This document shows positions 52,136-61,374 of a stretch of DNA of 64,000 bases, piece after piece. The stretch is from Aquimarina sp. AU58 (GTDB lineage Bacteria; Bacteroidota; Bacteroidia; Flavobacteriales; Flavobacteriaceae): NCBI RefSeq assembly GCF_900312745.1, contig NZ_OMPD01000004.1, forward strand, positions 1 to 64,000, given 5' to 3'. The notes below the pieces were generated by a model. The model did not search any database, had not been told where the DNA came from, and saw nothing but the letters and a program-made list of their open reading frames with translations. Each line of letters starts with the position of its first letter. Positions within the stretch are counted from its first letter, which is position 1. The position numbers and the translations under genes were made by a program.

Positions 52136-54634
52136 TTATCGAATTAGTGAGAAATTAGAATTAAATACTTTTGGTACACCATTTTCAATATAACGCACTT
52201 TAAACCAATAATCACTTGCTGGCAATTGTTTTCCGCTATATGTTCCATCCCAGTTACCATTTGCACCAAGATCTTTTAAGAGTTTACCAAATCTATTAAA
52301 AATTAGAATCTGAGTTATTATAACATTTGTACTTCCTGTGATTCCCCAAGAGTCATGAAATCCATCCCCGTTAGGTGTAAAATACTTTGGATAGTCTACT
52401 ACTATTTCTACTTTAGATTCTAGTTCATCACACATACGCAAATCTCTTACAAATACGGTATGTTCTCCTCTTGAAACACCCGTAAAGATATTAGACGCTT
52501 GCCATTCTCTATTATCTATTCTAAATTCATATGTTCCATTTCCGACCACTGTAACTTCAATAGTAGCATTATCAGAAAAAGCTCCTGATAGCAGTTCTGC
52601 CGTAATACTTTCTGGAGGATAAGAAGTTACTACCAATGTACTTTTTGATATTTCACATCCTGTGATTATACTTGTAGCTAATACACTATACTGCCCAGGA
52701 GTATCTGGCAAAAAAGAAGTATCTACTTCTCCTGGTATTTCATTTCCTGCTACAGGAGCAGTCCCTGTATACCACTGAAACGTATAATCTGAAGGCTTTA
52801 ATCCAGTTTCTATACGATCTTCGGGCGCCAGATTAAGTACTTGCCCATCTCTTTCTAAACATAATGTATACTCATCTTCAAACGTAATAGGTTCAAAAGG
52901 GTTAACTATTAAGGTAATATGCTCTCCTAATCCTAGGCAAGAATTCGCTACACTATTCTCTACTCTTACATATAGCGTAGCTCTAAAAGGAGATGAATTA
53001 TTCCTATAGTTAGAGATATCGGTTATCTCATTTTGTTCGGATAACGCATCTGCCTGGTTTTCGTAATACCTAATCGTTAAATTTTGACCACCAGGATATA
53101 GCTGAATTATTTGAGGAGTAGCATCACTAAAATCGAATGATGCAACCCCATCTGTAGGGTCAACATCGTTTGCCTCGCATGCTGTATACGTAAGATTAAA
53201 ATTAGCCGGAATTTGAGTTGATGAAACTTCGAGATCAATTCGTGATGTTCTAAAACAATCTGTTATAGATTCTACTCTGGCATACACCACACTGTTCTGT
53301 ACAGTTGGATTAGGATATGCTGTAAAATTGGTGATTTGATCTGCTGAATCTCCTCTAATTGCCTGCTGTTCTGTTAAATAATATGAAAAAGTTTCATTTG
53401 CAGCATTAGTAGATATCAAAGAATTTGCTTCAGATAAATTGAACAATGAAAAGCCATCAATATCATCATCGCATTGCAGAAGCTGTACCGAATTCAAAAC
53501 ATTTGGAGGAGGAACAAATTCAACATTAACAGAGTCAGACGATGAACATCCGTTAGCGATATTTACTTCTACACTATACACTCCATTTTGCGTCACTTCT
53601 AATTGAGCACCTCCTGCTATAAGCGTTGTCCCGTCACCTGCCGCTAAAGGAGCTCCATTTTTTCTCCAGGTATAGGTAGGGTTATTCCCTACTGTAGCAT
53701 TTAGGGTAATCGGCACCCCAAGACATCCTGGGTTACCAGACGCTAATGTTCTGTCTTCTCCCAAATCTCCTCCAATATTAAAACTTCCGGCGGCTAGAAA
53801 TACTGCAGAATCAAATTGTCCATCTCGATTTTCTGCAATTACTAATTTAATTGTATATCGCTCACCAACCACTACGCTTCCTTCGGCTGTTAATACTTTT
53901 GTATACCCATTAAAATCTATAGGAGCGGCATCTCCTGGTCGAATTGTTCTATTATAGAAATTTGGATTTCTTGGAGGGCATTCTGAAATCTGGTTAATTA
54001 CATCAACAAAATCTCCATCATTATTTAAATCTACTCCTTCATTAACCGTAGTAACTTTAATAGGAGTATTAGTACCTGGTACAACTGCTAAGTTTCTCGA
54101 ATTTCCAGATGAATCGGTAAGGATAAAAGCAAAAACATCAGAAAATGTACAAGGAAAAGCTTCTGTATACTCTTCTGAAGCAAATAAGAAATCGAAACTT
54201 ATGAAGTCTATAGTCGGCACAAAATCAAATTGGATATAACTGGCATTATGCAAATTAACTGTACTAGTCACTGATCCCAAATCACTATCACCACCCCATC
54301 CCGAATCATCACCTTCAGACAATGCAATCCGCCCATTTGGGCCAATTGCGCTTCTTGCATTACCTGTACTTAAAATGACTCCTCTGTCAATTTCAAAACC
54401 AGAATTATTAGATTCAAAATAACCTATACCATTAAATCCAAAATTGGTTCCGGTGAAAGAAGAGATATTTTCTACCGTTGCACAAGGACTATCTATCAAA
54501 ACGTCTTCTACCAACTGCTCTACAGTGAAAGCGCTATCATCTACCGTTATCTGAGCATTAGTAGATACTACGGTAAAAAAACAAATATAAAAAACTCTTT
54601 TTGCAGTAGAGTTTTTCGGTATCCATAAATTCAT
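52136..54634 (-). CDS. Choice-of-anchor L domain protein with T9SS type B sorting domain
   Basis: An 832-residue secreted surface protein. After a signal peptide comes a choice-of-anchor L domain (LVEDVLIDSPCATVENIS, GYFESNNSGFEIDRGVILST, FDFLFASEEYTE). Ig-like/PKD-like repeats follow in the middle (about 290-740), with several Cys. The C-terminus is the gliding-motility-associated type B sorting domain (YFTPNGDGFHDSWGI, ILIFNRFGKLL, GKQLPASDYWFKVRY). The T9SS would place it outside the cell, where it may act as an adhesin. It is the first gene of a two-gene unit with the DMT transporter. Confidence 0.92.
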   Translation of the reverse strand: MNLWIPKNSTAKRVFYICFFTVVSTNAQITVDDSAFTVEQLVEDVLIDSPCATVENISSFTGTNFGFNGIGYFESNNSGFEIDRGVILSTGNARSAIGPNGRIALSEGDDSGWGGDSDLGSVTSTVNLHNASYIQFDFVPTIDFISFDFLFASEEYTEAFPCTFSDVFAFILTDSSGNSRNLAVVPGTNTPIKVTTVNEGVDLNNDGDFVDVINQISECPPRNPNFYNRTIRPGDAAPIDFNGYTKVLTAEGSVVVGERYTIKLVIAENRDGQFDSAVFLAAGSFNIGGDLGEDRTLASGNPGCLGVPITLNATVGNNPTYTWRKNGAPLAAGDGTTLIAGGAQLEVTQNGVYSVEVNIANGCSSSDSVNVEFVPPPNVLNSVQLLQCDDDIDGFSLFNLSEANSLISTNAANETFSYYLTEQQAIRGDSADQITNFTAYPNPTVQNSVVYARVESITDCFRTSRIDLEVSSTQIPANFNLTYTACEANDVDPTDGVASFDFSDATPQIIQLYPGGQNLTIRYYENQADALSEQNEITDISNYRNNSSPFRATLYVRVENSVANSCLGLGEHITLIVNPFEPITFEDEYTLCLERDGQVLNLAPEDRIETGLKPSDYTFQWYTGTAPVAGNEIPGEVDTSFLPDTPGQYSVLATSIITGCEISKSTLVVTSYPPESITAELLSGAFSDNATIEVTVVGNGTYEFRIDNREWQASNIFTGVSRGEHTVFVRDLRMCDELESKVEIVVDYPKYFTPNGDGFHDSWGITGSTNVIITQILIFNRFGKLLKDLGANGNWDGTYSGKQLPASDYWFKVRYIENGVPKVFNSNFSLIR

Positions 54635-54820
54635 TACGACTTACTATTAAATGGAATATCATCCACATGCAATATTCCTTATTCTTACAGAGAAAGTTGC
54701 ACAGTTGTATATTAGAAACTAAAATACCCGTATTTTAATTCTATAAAGCATTCCAATTATTTTTCAAAGGACGAAAGATATAAAATACTAATTAACTTTC
54801 AGTTCTTTATAAAATTTAAG

Positions 54821-56365
54821 TTACCTTATTAATCCTTTTGCCTTCTCCTTTATTATATCTGCAACAGGTCTCCCTTCAATATTGCTTTCGAGCCATGAAA
54901 GAATATCCAAATACAAAAAAGCTCTCTTTTCATAAGGGTGATCTTCATACTGTTTTAATCTTTTATGAAGTTTTCTAAACTCCTCTTTAATTTGGTGAGG
55001 GTAAATATCTCCAAGATTTTTAAGAAATTTGATCATTTCTTTTTGTACTTCATGCAGGTCATTCATTTTTATTAAAAACCGATACGTCTCTTTTAGTTGG
55101 GTTTCTAAATGATAATCCATTCCAGCTTCATAATGAGCTACCAAACTTAGTACTCTGGAGAAGCACATCAAGTCTTCTCTCATTTTCAAAGATTTATTAT
55201 TGATAATTTTGGTTAGATATTCAATACATTTTCGATGGTTTGCCATTCCGAAATACAAACAACCAATCTTATAATAAAGTACCATTATATGGTGATCATC
55301 CAAACGATTTTTGAATTCTGATATTCCGCTAAGAATCTCTTCTACCAAATATTCTCCTTTGTCAAAACTTCCTTCCAAAAAATGAACATTCAACTTATTG
55401 TTATAAATAAACTGAAAAGATAAAACTTCTATATTATCATCTTTAGGAAAAGGAAGATCAGTAATCCTATTTTCGAATTCTTGCAAGGTGGATTTTAATT
55501 GTGCTTTATCTTTTATGAGATACAAAGACTCTAATAAATAGTGATTTCCTCTAAGAAAAAAAACGGGATTTTGAACAATCATTTTTGGATGTTCATAAAA
55601 TAAATCTAACCATTTCTTCGAATATTTATAACATGATAAAAAATCCTGAACAATAAAACTATACCACAAATGAGCTTTATATAGCCAAAGTTTTTCTCTA
55701 AACCCTAACATATTCCATTCATATTTTGGCAGTTTCCCATTAAAATAATTAGTAATTTCCTGATGTTCTTTATCGTTTCTTACATAACCACTTTTAAGCA
55801 TCAAACCATATAACTGAAGAGATAAATTAGATAACCTACTGGTCAGCACGTTTTTCATACTTAACATCTTGGCTTCGACCGTTAGCTCGTCTGCCCTACT
55901 ATTAATACTTCTGGTTATGTATTGCGTTTCTATAATTTTTTCGAACTCTACAATTTCATAAGCAATATTATGCTCCTCATTTTCCATAGCCAGAGTTTTT
56001 GCTTTATCTAATATCTTAAGACTTTGTTTATATAGTCCTTTATGATATAATATAGAGGCAAAATCTAATTGTTCTCGTATTTGTGATCGTGTATTTTGAT
56101 GTAATGGACTTAATCTTAAGCTAATTAATATTTGTTTATATAAATGAGCTTTAAGATTAGAAAATTGTTGCTTTTTTACAATTCCTTTTGAAACAATAAG
56201 ATCTTCATCCAGAGTATCGTGTTTATCCAAATGATTAAAAAGAGCTAGAAATTTTGAATCTGTATTTACTCCTAATCGTCCTACATATACCTTAAATTGT
56301 CGTTTTTCTGATTTAGAAAGTGACTTCACTAAAATAAACAATGGATCTTTTTGGTCATTAGTCAT
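54821..56365 (-). CDS. Conserved flavobacterial helical-repeat protein of unknown function
   Basis: A 514-residue cytosolic protein without signal peptide. It begins LFILVKSLSKSEKRQFKVYV, a start I recall from unnamed Bacteroidota proteins. It is helical throughout, with TPR-like pairs such as ASILYHKGLYKQSLKILDKA and IGCLYFGMANHRKCIEYLTK. No catalytic or DNA-binding motif is visible. A scaffold role is possible. It diverges from leuA, but a regulatory link is not supported. Confidence 0.75.
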   Translation of the reverse strand: MTNDQKDPLFILVKSLSKSEKRQFKVYVGRLGVNTDSKFLALFNHLDKHDTLDEDLIVSKGIVKKQQFSNLKAHLYKQILISLRLSPLHQNTRSQIREQLDFASILYHKGLYKQSLKILDKAKTLAMENEEHNIAYEIVEFEKIIETQYITRSINSRADELTVEAKMLSMKNVLTSRLSNLSLQLYGLMLKSGYVRNDKEHQEITNYFNGKLPKYEWNMLGFREKLWLYKAHLWYSFIVQDFLSCYKYSKKWLDLFYEHPKMIVQNPVFFLRGNHYLLESLYLIKDKAQLKSTLQEFENRITDLPFPKDDNIEVLSFQFIYNNKLNVHFLEGSFDKGEYLVEEILSGISEFKNRLDDHHIMVLYYKIGCLYFGMANHRKCIEYLTKIINNKSLKMREDLMCFSRVLSLVAHYEAGMDYHLETQLKETYRFLIKMNDLHEVQKEMIKFLKNLGDIYPHQIKEEFRKLHKRLKQYEDHPYEKRAFLYLDILSWLESNIEGRPVADIIKEKAKGLIR

Positions 56366-56573
56366 TGTATGAAAATATAATATAATTAACTGATTTAAAA
56401 ATAGTTATGTTTTAATTAAAAGATTTTAGCATTGTAAAATCAGTAATCAAATACTTCCTTTTTGAATTCCCAAAATATAAATTCGTAAGAGATTAAAGAA
56501 ACATCTTTTAAGAATATTTTAAAATAATGATGTTTTTATAGATAACACTAAAAGTCAAATTCACTGTATTTCT

Positions 56574-57743
56574 ATGAGTAATAATAAAGTTCAAATATTC
56601 GATACCACATTAAGAGACGGAGAACAGGTCCCTGGATGTAAATTAAATACGCAACAGAAACTAGTTATTGCAGAACAACTCGATCTTTTGGGTGTAGATA
56701 TTATAGAAGCAGGATTCCCTGTTTCGAGCCCGGGAGATTTTACTTCGGTAAGTGAAATAGCCAAAATCGTAAAAAATGCAACTGTATGTGGATTAACCAG
56801 AGCTGTAGAAAAAGATATTAAAGTTGCTGCAGAAGCTTTAAGTTATGCAAAAAGACCTAGAATCCATACAGGTATAGGTACTTCTGAGTCTCATATTAAA
56901 TATAAATTTAATTCTACTCAAGATAAAGTAATAGAAAAAGGAGTTGCTGCAGTTAAATATGCAAAATCTTTTGTAGAGGATGTTGAGTTTTTTGCAGAAG
57001 ACGCCGGGAGAACTGATAATGAATTTTTAGCTCGTGTATGCGAAGCTATGATCAAAGCTGGTGCAACTGTACTTAACATTCCTGATACAACCGGGTATTG
57101 TTTACCAGAAGAATACGGTGCGAAAATTAAATACCTTAAAGAAAATGTAAAAGGTATAGATAATGTTATTATTTCTTGCCACTGTCATAATGATTTAGGT
57201 CTTGCTACTGCAAATTCTATCGCAGGAGCAATTAATGGTGCTCGACAAATTGAATGTACAATTAACGGTATTGGTGAACGTGCAGGCAATACATCTCTAG
57301 AAGAAGTAGTTATGATCATGAAACAACATCCGTATTTAAATATAAATACCGATATTGATTCTAAATTATTATACAGTACCAGCCAAATGGTATCTGATCA
57401 TATGGGTATGATGGTACAACCCAATAAAGCAATTGTCGGAGCTAATGCTTTTGCTCATAGTTCGGGAATACACCAGGATGGAGTAATTAAAAACCGGGAG
57501 ACTTATGAAATTATTGATCCCGAGGAAGTTGGAGTTACAGAATCTGCTATTGTGCTTACTGCCAGAAGTGGTAGAGCTGCACTAGCTTATAGAGCCAAAA
57601 AAGTTGGTTACGAATTATCTAAACTTCAATTAGATGATGTTTATTCAGAATTTTTGAAATTTGCTGATCGTAAGAAAGAAGTTATCGATGAAGATATTCA
57701 TCAAATTATGAAAAATACTAATGTAGCTACTGTAGTAGCATAA
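56574..57743 (+). CDS. leuA: 2-isopropylmalate synthase, short form
   Basis: A 389-residue member of the DRE-TIM family. It condenses acetyl-CoA with 2-oxoisovalerate as the first committed step of leucine synthesis. [16 protein letters not shown] holds the metal Asp and catalytic Arg. Also visible are [17 protein letters not shown] and [14 protein letters not shown]. It stops where the C-terminal LeuA allosteric domain (about 120 residues) would begin; E. coli LeuA has 523. So feedback by leucine through that domain is absent. A homocitrate synthase-like activity is the alternative, but leuC-leuD-leuB follow. First gene of the leu operon. Confidence 0.93.
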   Translation: MSNNKVQIFDTTLRDGEQVPGCKLNTQQKLVIAEQLDLLGVDIIEAGFPVSSPGDFTSVSEIAKIVKNATVCGLTRAVEKDIKVAAEALSYAKRPRIHTGIGTSESHIKYKFNSTQDKVIEKGVAAVKYAKSFVEDVEFFAEDAGRTDNEFLARVCEAMIKAGATVLNIPDTTGYCLPEEYGAKIKYLKENVKGIDNVIISCHCHNDLGLATANSIAGAINGARQIECTINGIGERAGNTSLEEVVMIMKQHPYLNINTDIDSKLLYSTSQMVSDHMGMMVQPNKAIVGANAFAHSSGIHQDGVIKNRETYEIIDPEEVGVTESAIVLTARSGRAALAYRAKKVGYELSKLQLDDVYSEFLKFADRKKEVIDEDIHQIMKNTNVATVVA

Positions 57744-57756
57744 ATAATACTAAAAG

Positions 57757-57784
57757 CCTACAAAAGCATTATTCCTTTTGTAGG
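57757..57784 (+). terminator. Hairpin between leuA and leuC
   Basis: CCTACAAAAG/CTTTTGTAGG form a perfect 10-base stem with loop CATTATTC, followed by TGTTTTAT. It resembles an intrinsic terminator inside the operon, so it may lower downstream expression or stabilise the leuA message. It also overlaps a GTG that could be read as a leuC start. Confidence 0.65.
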
Positions 57785-57798
57785 TGTTTTATATGCAT

Positions 57799-59181
57799 AT
57801 GAAGAAAACTTTATTTGACAAAGTATGGGATGTACATGTAGTCAAAGAGATACAAGATGGCCCACAAATATTATATATTGATAAACACCTAATCCATGAG
57901 GTTACCAGCCCACAAGCATTTGGAGAATTAGAACAACGTGGGATTCCTGTTTTTAGACCCGATCAAATTGTAGCTACTGCAGATCATAATACTCCTACAG
58001 AAGACCAACATCTTCCTGTTAAAGATGCATTATCCAGAAATCAACTCGAGCAACTTACCAAAAATTGTAAAAAAAATGAAATTACATTATATGGTCTTGG
58101 TCATAAATATAATGGTATTGTTCATGTAATGGCGCCAGAATTAGGTATTACACAACCTGGAATGACTATGGTCTGTGGTGATAGCCATACTTCTACACAC
58201 GGTGCATTCGGAACCATTGCTTTTGGTATAGGAACCAGTCAGGTAGCGCAGGTATTTGCCAGTCAGTGTTTACTACTTCAAAAGCCAAAAAGCCTTAGAG
58301 TTAATGTAAATGGGCAGTTAAAACCTGGCGTATTACCAAAAGATGTAATTTTATATGTTATTGCAAAACTCGGTACTAATGCTGGTACTGGATATTTTTG
58401 TGAATATGCTGGTAATGTATTTGAAGATATGTCTATGGAAGGCAGAATGACTGTCTGTAATATGAGTATCGAAATGGGTGCCCGAGGAGGAATGATTGCT
58501 CCAGATGAAACTACTTTTGAATATATCAAAGGAAAAGAATTTGCACCTAAAGGGGTCGAATTCGACAAAAAAGTTGCCTACTGGAAAACATTACCTACAG
58601 ATAAAGATGCTGTATTTGATAAAGAGTATCATTTTGATGCAGCAGATATAGAACCTATGATTACATATGGTACCAATCCAGGAATGGGAATCAAAATATC
58701 AGAAAATATACCTGTAGAAGATAATGCTTCATTCGAAAAATCATTAGCTTATATGAATTTTGAGAAAGGACAATCTCTTGTAGATCAAGAAGTAAATTAT
58801 GTTTTTATAGGAAGCTGTACCAATAGCAGAATCGAAGATTTTAGAATTGCTGCAAACTATATTAAAGGTAAGAAAAAGGCCAACAATGTAACTGCTTGGT
58901 TTGTTCCGGGATCGCAACTTGTAGCACAGCAAATCGTTGAAGAAGGATTAAAAGATGTTTTTGAAAACGCTGGATTTCAATTACGACAGCCTGGATGCTC
59001 TGCTTGTCTGGCAATGAACGATGATAAAATTCCGGAAGGAGAATATTGCGTATCTACTTCTAATCGAAATTTTGAAGGACGACAAGGACAAGGTGCAAGA
59101 ACAATTTTAGCAAGCCCTCTGGTTGCTGCAGCTACAGCTATAGAAGGAAAAATTATTGATATTACTAAACAATTAAATTAA
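57799..59181 (+). CDS. leuC: 3-isopropylmalate dehydratase large subunit
   Basis: A 460-residue aconitase-family subunit that, with LeuD, isomerises 2- to 3-isopropylmalate. [20 protein letters not shown] is diagnostic. The [4Fe-4S] cysteines are in FIGSCTNSR and [11 protein letters not shown] chose the ATG at 57799 ([14 protein letters not shown]); a second ATG lies 6 bases upstream, and a GTG further up is part of the hairpin. It is followed by leuD after 2 bases. Confidence 0.97.
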   Translation: MKKTLFDKVWDVHVVKEIQDGPQILYIDKHLIHEVTSPQAFGELEQRGIPVFRPDQIVATADHNTPTEDQHLPVKDALSRNQLEQLTKNCKKNEITLYGLGHKYNGIVHVMAPELGITQPGMTMVCGDSHTSTHGAFGTIAFGIGTSQVAQVFASQCLLLQKPKSLRVNVNGQLKPGVLPKDVILYVIAKLGTNAGTGYFCEYAGNVFEDMSMEGRMTVCNMSIEMGARGGMIAPDETTFEYIKGKEFAPKGVEFDKKVAYWKTLPTDKDAVFDKEYHFDAADIEPMITYGTNPGMGIKISENIPVEDNASFEKSLAYMNFEKGQSLVDQEVNYVFIGSCTNSRIEDFRIAANYIKGKKKANNVTAWFVPGSQLVAQQIVEEGLKDVFENAGFQLRQPGCSACLAMNDDKIPEGEYCVSTSNRNFEGRQGQGARTILASPLVAAATAIEGKIIDITKQLN

Positions 59182-59183
59182 TT

Positions 59184-59771
59184 ATGGATAAGTTTACCAA
59201 ACTAACATCCTCTGCTATACCATTATCTATAGAAAATGTAGATACAGATCAAATTATCCCAGCACGGTTTTTAAAAGCTACTAGTCGTGATGGATTTGGA
59301 GAAAATTTATTTAGAGATTGGCGCTTTCATAAAGATGGAAATATAAATCAGGATTTTGTATTGAATAACACTAGTTATAAAGGCAAAATATTAGTAGCAG
59401 GAGATAACTTTGGATGTGGATCTAGTAGAGAACATGCAGCATGGGCAATTAATGACTATGGTTTTAAAGTAGTGGTATCTAGTTTTTTTGCTGATATTTT
59501 TAAAGGAAACGCTCTTAATAATGGGGTATTACCCATTCAAGTAACTCCAGAATACCTAAAGGACTTATTTAATGAAATTGAAAAAGATGCCAATTCACAA
59601 ATTGAAGTAGATCTTGAAGCTCAGAAAATTACCATTCTCGCTACTGGTTCTTCTTCAACTTTTGAGATTAACCCATACAAAAAAACCTGCCTTATGAATG
59701 GTTATGATGATATTGATTTTTTAATCAGTAATAAAGCAGAAATAGAAGAATTTGAAAACGAAAGAATATAA
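59184..59771 (+). CDS. leuD: 3-isopropylmalate dehydratase small subunit
   Basis: A 195-residue swivel-domain partner of LeuC. It has [15 protein letters not shown] at the start and [20 protein letters not shown], which forms part of the active site. The length is typical (E. coli 201). It is tightly coupled to leuC. An imperfect inverted repeat fills the gap to leuB. Confidence 0.97.
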   Translation: MDKFTKLTSSAIPLSIENVDTDQIIPARFLKATSRDGFGENLFRDWRFHKDGNINQDFVLNNTSYKGKILVAGDNFGCGSSREHAAWAINDYGFKVVVSSFFADIFKGNALNNGVLPIQVTPEYLKDLFNEIEKDANSQIEVDLEAQKITILATGSSSTFEINPYKKTCLMNGYDDIDFLISNKAEIEEFENERI

Positions 59772-59784
59772 ATATATATAAGTT

Positions 59785-59857
59785 GTCAGGCAGAGCTGGT
59801 CGAAGCCTTATAAACTATAGTTAAGAACAAAAAACACTTCGACAAGCTTAGTGTGAC
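59785..59857. repeat. REP-like imperfect inverted repeat between leuD and leuB
   Basis: GTCAGGCAGAGCTGGTCGAAG at 59785-59805 and CTTCGACAAGCTTAGTGTGAC at 59837-59857 pair imperfectly. This pair resembles a dispersed flavobacterial palindrome (GTC..GAGCTTGTCGAAG / CTTCGACAAGCTCAGTGTGAC) that I recall from many genomes. It lies inside the operon and could shape leuB expression. Confidence 0.65.
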
Positions 59858-59872
59858 AAAAAGAATAAACTT

Positions 59873-60988
59873 ATGAAATTAGATATCGCAGTATTATCAG
59901 GAGACGGTATTGGCCCAGAAGTGACCGCACAGGCTATAAAAGCATTAGAGGCAATCGCACATAACTTTGATCATTCCTTTATCTTTAAAGAAGGATTAGT
60001 AGGTGCTATTGCCATTGATAAAACCGGAAACCCATTACCAGACGAAACATTAGAACTCTGTGTACAAACAGACGCTGTTTTGTTTGGTGCAATTGGTGCT
60101 CCAAAATATGACAACGACCCAAGTGCTCCGGTTCGTCCCGAACAAGGTCTGTTAAAATTACGAAAAGAACTTGGGCTCTATGCTAATATTCGCCCTGTAA
60201 AGGCCTATTCTACCTTAATCGACAAATCACCTCTTAAACGTGAGATTATCGAAGGAACAGATATTTCTATCTATCGTGAGTTAACCGGTGGTATCTATTT
60301 TGGTAAAAAAGAATTAAGTGATGATGGTAACGTCGCTTCTGATCTTTGTGAATATTCTAGAGAAGAAATTGAACGTATTGCTCATTTGGCATTTAAAGCA
60401 GCACAAAAGCGAAGAAAAAAGCTAACACTGGTAGATAAAGCCAATGTACTAGAATCATCTCGCCTATGGAGAAAAGTAGTTACCGAAATTGCTGCTGCTT
60501 ATAGCGATGTAAACTTAGACTTTTTATTTGTTGATAATGCTGCAATGCAAATGATACTAAATCCTAGTCAATTTGATGTAATTCTTACCGAAAACATGTT
60601 TGGTGATATTATTTCTGACGAAGCTAGTGTGATTGGTGGATCTATTGGGCTCTTAGCGTCTGCTTCTATTGGAAATACCTGTTGCATGTTTGAGCCTATA
60701 CATGGATCTTATCCTCAGGCAACAGGAAAAGGAATAGCTAATCCAATTGCCGCTATATTATCTGCCGCCATGTTATTAGAGCATTTTAATTTATTAGGAG
60801 AAGCCAATGCGATTAGAGATGCTGTAGAAAAAGCATTAGAATTAAATCTTACTACTTCTGATCTAAATCCTAGTAACCCACTTACCACAGAAAAAGTAGG
60901 AGATTTTATTGCTGATTATATATTAAATCCCGAGGATTCTAATATCAATTTTGAGAATATACACGTAGGACAATCTACGATTATATAA
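59873..60988 (+). CDS. leuB: 3-isopropylmalate dehydrogenase
   Basis: A 371-residue NAD-dependent decarboxylating dehydrogenase that makes 2-oxoisocaproate, the leucine precursor. Motifs are AVLSGDGIGPEVTAQA, the substrate loop LLKLRKELGLYANIRPVK, ENMFGDIISDEAS with metal aspartates, and FEPIHGSYPQATGKGIANP. Full length. It ends the operon leuA-leuC-leuD-leuB. The aminotransferase and ilv genes are not in the window. Confidence 0.97.
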   Translation: MKLDIAVLSGDGIGPEVTAQAIKALEAIAHNFDHSFIFKEGLVGAIAIDKTGNPLPDETLELCVQTDAVLFGAIGAPKYDNDPSAPVRPEQGLLKLRKELGLYANIRPVKAYSTLIDKSPLKREIIEGTDISIYRELTGGIYFGKKELSDDGNVASDLCEYSREEIERIAHLAFKAAQKRRKKLTLVDKANVLESSRLWRKVVTEIAAAYSDVNLDFLFVDNAAMQMILNPSQFDVILTENMFGDIISDEASVIGGSIGLLASASIGNTCCMFEPIHGSYPQATGKGIANPIAAILSAAMLLEHFNLLGEANAIRDAVEKALELNLTTSDLNPSNPLTTEKVGDFIADYILNPEDSNINFENIHVGQSTII

Positions 60989-61011
60989 TTTTTTAAATAA
61001 TGATTCTGTTT

Positions 61012-61047
61012 AAAAGCAATCAAAGAGGTGTCTTTGGTTGCTTTTTT
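61012..61047 (+). terminator. Terminator of the leu operon
   Basis: AAAAGCAATCAAAGA pairs with TCTTTGGTTGCTTTT (one G-T pair) around the loop GGTG, followed by T residues. A canonical intrinsic terminator 23 bases after leuB. Confidence 0.9.
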
Positions 61048-61374
61048 GATTTTATAATAAATCAGATAAGATTATACACTGAATAAAAGGAGATTTTATT
61101 AATACTTACCTAATACCTTTTCTACACACATAATTACGGATGAATTAAAAGTGTAGTTCTCAATTTATCAAGCTGTATACATTTCTATATATATTTTAAC
61201 AATACTCTATATATTTTATTAAAAACAGGAAACAACGTAGTTTTAATTGTTAAAATAATACAAAATTATCAATTACTAACACTATATTATCTCATATTTT
61301 ATTCCTTATAATTTTGATGGTATTATTGTTAATATAAATACAAACTAACTCTAATATTTTCAATCTTATAACCA
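61048..61374. other. AT-rich spacer upstream of the M43 protease gene
   Basis: About 330 bases without a supported gene. It must contain the promoter of the protease gene, but no box matches the consensus well. No repeat or RNA structure stands out. Confidence 0.5.
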
